From an uncultured Pontibacter sp. (GTDB lineage Bacteria; Bacteroidota; Bacteroidia; Cytophagales; Hymenobacteraceae), in NCBI RefSeq assembly GCF_947495565.1, contig NZ_CANLZM010000002.1:1-64000 (forward strand): a DNA stretch of 64,000 bases, given 5' to 3'. Made by a program: the position numbers and the translations under genes. Below, piece after piece: positions 59,942 through 64,000 of the stretch (positions are counted from its first letter, which is position 1; each line of letters starts with the position of its first letter). The notes beneath the pieces were generated by a model. It saw nothing but the letters and a program-made list of their open reading frames with translations. It ran no database searches and was not told the origin of the DNA.

Positions 59942-61570
59942 TCACGTCTGGATTACACCTACGTTATATGGCTTTTCGATTGGCGCATGATTAGCCGCCT
60001 CTATCCCCATCGAGATAACCTTACGCGTCTCCAACGGATCAATGATACCGTCAACCCAAAGGCGGGCAGCGGCATAATACGGCGAAAGTTCCTCGTTATA
60101 CTTATTGGTGATGCGCTCCAGCAGTTCCTGCTCCGCCTCCGGGGTAACCTCCTCGCCTTTCGCTTTTTTAGAGGATACCTCTATCTGCAGCAGCGTTTTG
60201 GCCGCAGCTGCACCGCTCATCACAGCCAGCTGCGCTGTTGGCCACGAGTAGATCAGACGCGGGTCGTAGGCTTTGCCGCACATGGCGTAGTTGCCGGCCC
60301 CGTAGCTGTTGCCAACCAGAATCGTGAATTTAGGCACCACGGAATTAGACATGGCACTTACCATTTTGGCTCCATCCTTAATAATGCCGCCGTGCTCTGA
60401 TTTACTGCCCACCATAAAACCGGAAACATCCTGCAGAAACACCAACGGAATCTTCTTTTGGTTACAGTTCATGATAAAGCGCGCGGCCTTGTCGGCAGAG
60501 TCGGAATAGATAACGCCGCCCATCTGCATCTCGCCTTTCTTGCTCTTCACAATTTTGCGTTGGTTGGCTACAATGCCCACTGCCCATCCATCAATGCGAG
60601 CCAGTCCGCAGATTAGTGTTTGGCCGTAAAGGTCTTTGTAAGGCTCAAACTCCGAGTTATCTACCAGGCGCAGGATGATGTCCATCATATCGTATGGCTT
60701 TACACGGTCTGAAGGCAGCAACCCGTAAATCTCTTTTTCATCCTGCATTGGGGCAGCTGGCTCCACACGGCTAAAACCTGCTTTAGGTTTCTCGCCCATT
60801 TTATCAAAGATGTTGCGGATGTGGTCCAGTGCCTCTTTATCGTCTTTGCACTTATAGTCTGTAACTCCGGAGATCTCAGAATGCGTTGTTGCGCCGCCCA
60901 GCGTCTCATTATTTATACTTTCGCCGATGGCGGATTTAACTAAATATGAACCGGCCAGGAAAACCGAACCAGTGCCTTCCACAATCAATGCCTCATCGCT
61001 CATGATCGGCAGGTAAGCACCACCGGCCACGCAGCTGCCCATGATAGCGGCAATCTGCACAATGCCCATCGAGCTCATCACGGCATTGTTGCGGAACATG
61101 CGCCCGAAATGCTCTTTGTCCGGAAATATCTCGTCCTGCATCGGCAGGAATACGCCGGCGCTGTCTACCAGGTATACGATGGGCAGTTTATTTTCTATAG
61201 AGATTTCCTGGGCGCGCAGGTTCTTCTTGGCAGTAATCGGGAACCAGGCGCCGGCTTTTACCGTGGCATCGTTGGCCACCACCACACACTGGCGGCCCTT
61301 GATGTAGCCAATGCCTGTCACCACGCCACCGCTTGGGCAGCCTCCCACTTCCTTATACATGCCTTCGCCGGCAAAAGCGCCAACTTCCAGAAACTCGCTG
61401 CCTTCGTCCAGCAGGTAGTCTATACGTTCGCGGGCGGTCTTTTTACCTTTGGCGTGCTCCTTCTCAATGCGTTTCTCGCCGCCGCCCAGGTGTACTTTTT
61501 TCAGTTTGCTATTCAGCTGAAAGATCAGCTGCTTCAGTGCGTCTTCGTTTTTGTTAAACTCGATGTCCAT
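59942..61570 (-). CDS. Acyl-CoA carboxylase carboxyltransferase (beta) subunit
   Basis: Transfers CO2 from carboxybiotin to an acyl-CoA. The 542-residue crotonase-fold protein has VVANDATVKAGAWFP, GSCVAGGAYLPIMSDE and FLQDVSGFMVG near residue 380. The FLQ..GFMVG form and overall length resemble methylcrotonyl-CoA carboxylase beta more than propionyl-CoA carboxylase beta, whose segment is usually FVDVPGF. The biotin-carrying alpha subunit is not adjacent. Substrate is therefore uncertain: methylcrotonyl- or propionyl-CoA. A TAnnTTTG element (61646-61639, minus) lies 69 nt upstream. Confidence 0.88.
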   Translation of the reverse strand: MDIEFNKNEDALKQLIFQLNSKLKKVHLGGGEKRIEKEHAKGKKTARERIDYLLDEGSEFLEVGAFAGEGMYKEVGGCPSGGVVTGIGYIKGRQCVVVANDATVKAGAWFPITAKKNLRAQEISIENKLPIVYLVDSAGVFLPMQDEIFPDKEHFGRMFRNNAVMSSMGIVQIAAIMGSCVAGGAYLPIMSDEALIVEGTGSVFLAGSYLVKSAIGESINNETLGGATTHSEISGVTDYKCKDDKEALDHIRNIFDKMGEKPKAGFSRVEPAAPMQDEKEIYGLLPSDRVKPYDMMDIILRLVDNSEFEPYKDLYGQTLICGLARIDGWAVGIVANQRKIVKSKKGEMQMGGVIYSDSADKAARFIMNCNQKKIPLVFLQDVSGFMVGSKSEHGGIIKDGAKMVSAMSNSVVPKFTILVGNSYGAGNYAMCGKAYDPRLIYSWPTAQLAVMSGAAAAKTLLQIEVSSKKAKGEEVTPEAEQELLERITNKYNEELSPYYAAARLWVDGIIDPLETRKVISMGIEAANHAPIEKPYNVGVIQT

Positions 61571-61611
61571 TCAGGGTTAGGTTGATTAGTTTCAGGTAAG
61601 TATAAAATGCG

Positions 61612-61637
61612 AAAATCCGCCCATAAAAGCGGATTTT
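61612..61637 (-). terminator. mlaD terminator
   Basis: AAAATCCGC (61612-61620) pairs with GCGGATTTT (61629-61637). It lies between the mlaD stop and the carboxylase start, both on the minus strand. Confidence 0.7.
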
Positions 61638-61667
61638 ACAAATATAAGAATTTCACTTGTAGCTTGC

Positions 61668-62753
61668 TTAATTATTGCCTGAACGGCCTGTCCCGGCTGC
61701 TCCCTGCCCGCTAGTCTCTTTAGGCACAGGCACATAAACCGTATCCGGCACAGTACGAAACTCCTCCGGATGCCTTTCCTGCAGCTCTTTCACCTCGTCT
61801 AAGGTTATAACACGGCCTGTTTCGTCTACTTTATACTTGTCTTTGCGGCCAAACACCGAGAAGCTCACATAGCGTTTAGGGTATGCCTGTATATCCCGGA
61901 GCAACAAATTCAACGCTTCAGTGGAGCGGTTCATGTTCTCATACAGCTGCTCATCGTGCATCAGTTTACCAATGGAGCCTTCTTCAGAATTCAGCTTGGC
62001 AGCGGCAGACTGCAGTTCCTTCACCGCCTCATTTGCATTACTTACCAGTTGGTTGATTTCTACCTGCTTCAACGTGTCGGTGATCTCGGCCATGTTCAGC
62101 GCCAGCCTGTCTATGTTGCGCTGTGTTTTCCGGAGTGAGTTCGTCAGGTCGTTAATGTTGCTGGTGATCTGGTTGATGTTTTTCTGGTTTGCTTTCAGGA
62201 TCTCATTTACCGATGCTGAGGTGGCGGCGGTATTGGCCAATATCTCTTGCAGGTTGTCTTTTGCCTCGCTATCCAGGAGCCTGTTCACACGGGCCAGGGT
62301 GGTATCCACCTTGTCGATGATAGGCACAGTTTTAGTGGAGATCATCTCTGTGATGCTGCTCTGCATAAAAGGGATCAGCGTCTCGCCTCCTTCATACGTG
62401 TTGGTGCTGTTACCTAAGTATAATGTTATGGCTTTGCTGCCCAGCAGGTCGGAGTTGCCGAGTGCGGCAATGGTTGAGTCGCCTATCTGCAGGTCTTTCA
62501 GCACCTCTACTTCTACCTGCACCTTGTTCTGGTTTTCGGTCATTAGCCGCAGATGCTGCACCGTACCAACCTGAATACCATTCAAAATAACCGGGTTTGA
62601 GACAGCCAGGCCATCAACATTGTCATAGACGACAAAGTACCTGCGCGAGTCAGAGAAGACGTCTGAACCCTTCAGGTACATAAACCCGAAGTATAGTATG
62701 GCAATCGCTACAATTCCCAGTAGCGCAACTTTGATTTCCTTTGATATTTTCAC
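61668..62753 (-). CDS. MlaD/MCE family lipid-transport protein
   Basis: MCE proteins bind lipids in the periplasm for ABC-driven transport between membranes. The 361-residue protein has one N-terminal membrane helix (about 7-28, VALLGIVAIAILYFGFMYL), one MCE domain (about 37-115, RRYFVVYDNVDGLAVSNPVILNGI in part), then a long helical region (about 150-280) and a Gly/Pro-rich tail. It begins 12 bp after the amidase gene. MlaE and MlaF partners are not nearby. Confidence 0.9.
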   Translation of the reverse strand: MKISKEIKVALLGIVAIAILYFGFMYLKGSDVFSDSRRYFVVYDNVDGLAVSNPVILNGIQVGTVQHLRLMTENQNKVQVEVEVLKDLQIGDSTIAALGNSDLLGSKAITLYLGNSTNTYEGGETLIPFMQSSITEMISTKTVPIIDKVDTTLARVNRLLDSEAKDNLQEILANTAATSASVNEILKANQKNINQITSNINDLTNSLRKTQRNIDRLALNMAEITDTLKQVEINQLVSNANEAVKELQSAAAKLNSEEGSIGKLMHDEQLYENMNRSTEALNLLLRDIQAYPKRYVSFSVFGRKDKYKVDETGRVITLDEVKELQERHPEEFRTVPDTVYVPVPKETSGQGAAGTGRSGNN

Positions 62754-62765
62754 GTGGGGGTGTGC

Positions 62766-63548
62766 TTAGTTCATAGCCTCAAGCTCTTGTTTATACTCCT
62801 TGAAGGCACGATATATACCTGAAGCAATATACGATTGCCCGGTCTTATCGTTAAGAAATTTTTCTTCGGTAGGGTTGGTTAGGAAACCGCACTCAATAAG
62901 CACGCTTGGCATATAGGATTTCCAAAGCACTAAAAAGCCTGCCTGCTTTACGCCACGGCTCTTTCGGCCCGCTTTGGTACTGAACTCACGCTCTACTTTT
63001 TCGGCAAAACGAAGGCTGTTATCGATGTAAGCACTTTGGTGCAGGGCAAATAAAATATGGCTCTGCGGGGAGTTAGGGTCAAAGCCATTGTAGTTGGCTT
63101 CGTAATCATCCTCGTGCAGGATTACCGCATTTTCACGCTTGGCTACCTCCAGGTTCCCGTTTGAAGTATGAAGGCCCATCGTGTAGGTCTCGGTGCCATA
63201 AGCCGTGGATGGGCCAGCGTTTAAGTGTATAGAAATAAACAGATCTGCGTTGTTTTTATTCGCGATTCCGGCTCGGTCTATCAACTCCACAAATTTATCT
63301 TCGGTGCGGGTGTAAACAACTTTTACCCCGGGCACGTTCCTTTCAATCAGGCCGCCTACCTGTTTGGCAATGTCAAGGGCAACGATGGCTTCATGCGAGA
63401 ATTTACCGTTACAACCAACATCCTTGCCGCCATGGCCAGCATCAATTACCACGGTGCGTAACTTGTACTCTTTCTTGAATTCAAGGGTGTTGGAAGAGCA
63501 CAGTAAAAAAACAAAAGCTAAAACGGAAACAGTAACAATATTTTTCAC
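62766..63548 (-). CDS. N-acetylmuramoyl-L-alanine amidase (Amidase_3)
   Basis: Cleaves the amide between muramic acid and the peptide stem of peptidoglycan. In 260 residues: a hydrophobic N-terminal signal (about 1-20), then TVVIDAGHGGKD with the first zinc histidine, SHEAIVALDIAKQVG with the glutamate ligand, LFISIHLNAGPS with the second histidine, and VLIECGFLTNP with the catalytic glutamate. The LLCSSN near residue 17 is not a good lipobox. It is divergent from the OstA-like gene and co-directional with mlaD. Confidence 0.92.
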   Translation of the reverse strand: MKNIVTVSVLAFVFLLCSSNTLEFKKEYKLRTVVIDAGHGGKDVGCNGKFSHEAIVALDIAKQVGGLIERNVPGVKVVYTRTEDKFVELIDRAGIANKNNADLFISIHLNAGPSTAYGTETYTMGLHTSNGNLEVAKRENAVILHEDDYEANYNGFDPNSPQSHILFALHQSAYIDNSLRFAEKVEREFSTKAGRKSRGVKQAGFLVLWKSYMPSVLIECGFLTNPTEEKFLNDKTGQSYIASGIYRAFKEYKQELEAMN

Positions 63549-63576
63549 AACGCTCGTTAGTTAAAAGCTAAAACAA

Positions 63577-63584
63577 TAACTTTG
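63577..63584 (+). promoter_or_regulatory. Candidate -7 element for the OstA/LptD-like gene
   Basis: TAACTTTG matches TAnnTTTG and lies 37 nt upstream of the TTG start chosen for the downstream gene. The -33 region (CGTTAG) is a poor match. Confidence 0.4.
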
Positions 63585-63621
63585 TACAAATTAAGTAAAC
63601 TTTTAGGGAACTCTGAAGAAG

Positions 63622-64000
63622 TTGCGCCACTACATTTTCATTTTTTTGCTGCTACTGCAGTTCGCTGTACTTTTCTCCCCGCTGGCTAATGCTCAGCGAG
63701 TGCCTACCCCCGCTGTAGCACCGCAGGACACCCCCACGGTAGCCTCGCAAGACACCGCCCTGGTTGCCGGGCAGGATTCTCTGAACCTGGCCGCTCCGCA
63801 AGGCGATATCGCGACTACTATCAAATATTCTGCCAGAGACTCCATGCAGTTTGAGGTAAACCGTAAAGTAGTGCATCTCTACGGCGACGCCAAGATCAAC
63901 TACGGAGATATGAACCTGGAGGCTGCCTATATCCAGATCAATTACGAAACAAATACGCTTACCGCCACCACGCTCCCAGACTCCACAGGAAAGGAAGCCG
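63622..64000 (+). CDS. OstA/LptD-like outer membrane protein, N-terminal part
   Basis: The frame is open from 63595 to the window end and has no upstream ATG, so TTG at 63622 is the likely start. It gives MRHYIFIFLLLLQF..., a good signal peptide ending near SPLANAQ. After a Pro/Thr/Ala stretch comes an OstA-like segment (IKYSARDSMQFEVNRKVVHLYGDAKINY in part, then NLEAAYIQINYETNTL). This opening is characteristic of Bacteroidota proteins annotated as putative LPS assembly protein LptD. The rest lies outside the window. Confidence 0.8.
   Translation, partial: MRHYIFIFLLLLQFAVLFSPLANAQRVPTPAVAPQDTPTVASQDTALVAGQDSLNLAAPQGDIATTIKYSARDSMQFEVNRKVVHLYGDAKINYGDMNLEAAYIQINYETNTLTATTLPDSTGKEA

Noticed and set aside
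1..64000. tRNA, rRNA, CRISPR arrays, prophage or large integrated element
   Set aside because: No cloverleaf-like or rRNA-like sequence, no regular spacer-repeat array, and no integrase, capsid or conjugation gene seen by reading.

Overview
The window is ordinary chromosomal DNA from a member of Bacteroidota, most likely order Cytophagales and probably near Pontibacter/Hymenobacteraceae. The genus is inferred. The phylum is well supported by a SusC/SusD pair, the type IX secretion protein PorQ, a cargo protein with a type IX C-terminal sorting domain, GH3 and DUF6702 family genes, and TAnnTTTG-type -7 promoter elements. I saw no rRNA, tRNA, CRISPR array, prophage or resistance island.

Layout. 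0-5 kb: comB and gcvT (minus), then a CHASE3 histidine kinase with an Rcp1-like response regulator (plus) converging on rnhB. 5-10 kb: a susCD pair. 10-19 kb, all minus: prfB with a programmed +1 frameshift, ilvE, cobalamin adenosyltransferase, a LolD/MacB-class ATPase, a 1012-residue membrane/TPR protein, gatC overlapping plsC, and a Nudix hydrolase. 19-28 kb: a diverged dispersed repeat, acs, an SDR, hslU, porQ and lon. 28-41 kb: a PorE-like OmpA protein, then envelope and housekeeping genes (LysM protein, rseP, dxr, GH3, osmC, dnaA) and a 5'-nucleotidase split into two exported halves. 41-54 kb: a type IX cargo protein, mutA and mutB with an exported NTF2-like gene between them, a REP-associated tyrosine transposase (RAYT) unit, trehalase and meaB. 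54-64 kb: a second, inverted copy of the dispersed repeat, then folB, divIVA, a WD40 gene, a phosphopantetheinyl transferase, an acyl-CoA carboxylase subunit, mlaD, an amidase and the start of an OstA/LptD-like gene.

Working together. MutA, MutB, MeaB and the PduO-type adenosyltransferase form a B12-dependent methylmalonyl-CoA mutase system, though they are scattered. PorQ, the PorE-like protein and the sorting-domain protein belong to type IX secretion. RseP, Lon and HslU serve protein quality control. PlsC, MlaD, the amidase, LptD and the LysM protein serve the envelope.

The most unusual signals are non-coding. (1) The heptamer AAGTATA/TATACTT occurs about 120 times by my manual scan, against about 8 expected by chance, and often as inverted pairs at the feet of terminator stems, as DNA uptake sequences do in other bacteria. 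(2) Degenerate 7-8-bp-period ladders occur as inverted pairs bracketing gaps between co-directional genes, with one arm at the upstream stop codon and the other at the downstream start codon. (3) A four-helix-bundle (23S intervening-sequence-protein type) gene sits in a cassette with perfect 22-bp inverted repeats that also supply the GH3 stop codon. (4) A RAYT gene is framed by 85-bp imperfect inverted repeats, each made of three hairpins.
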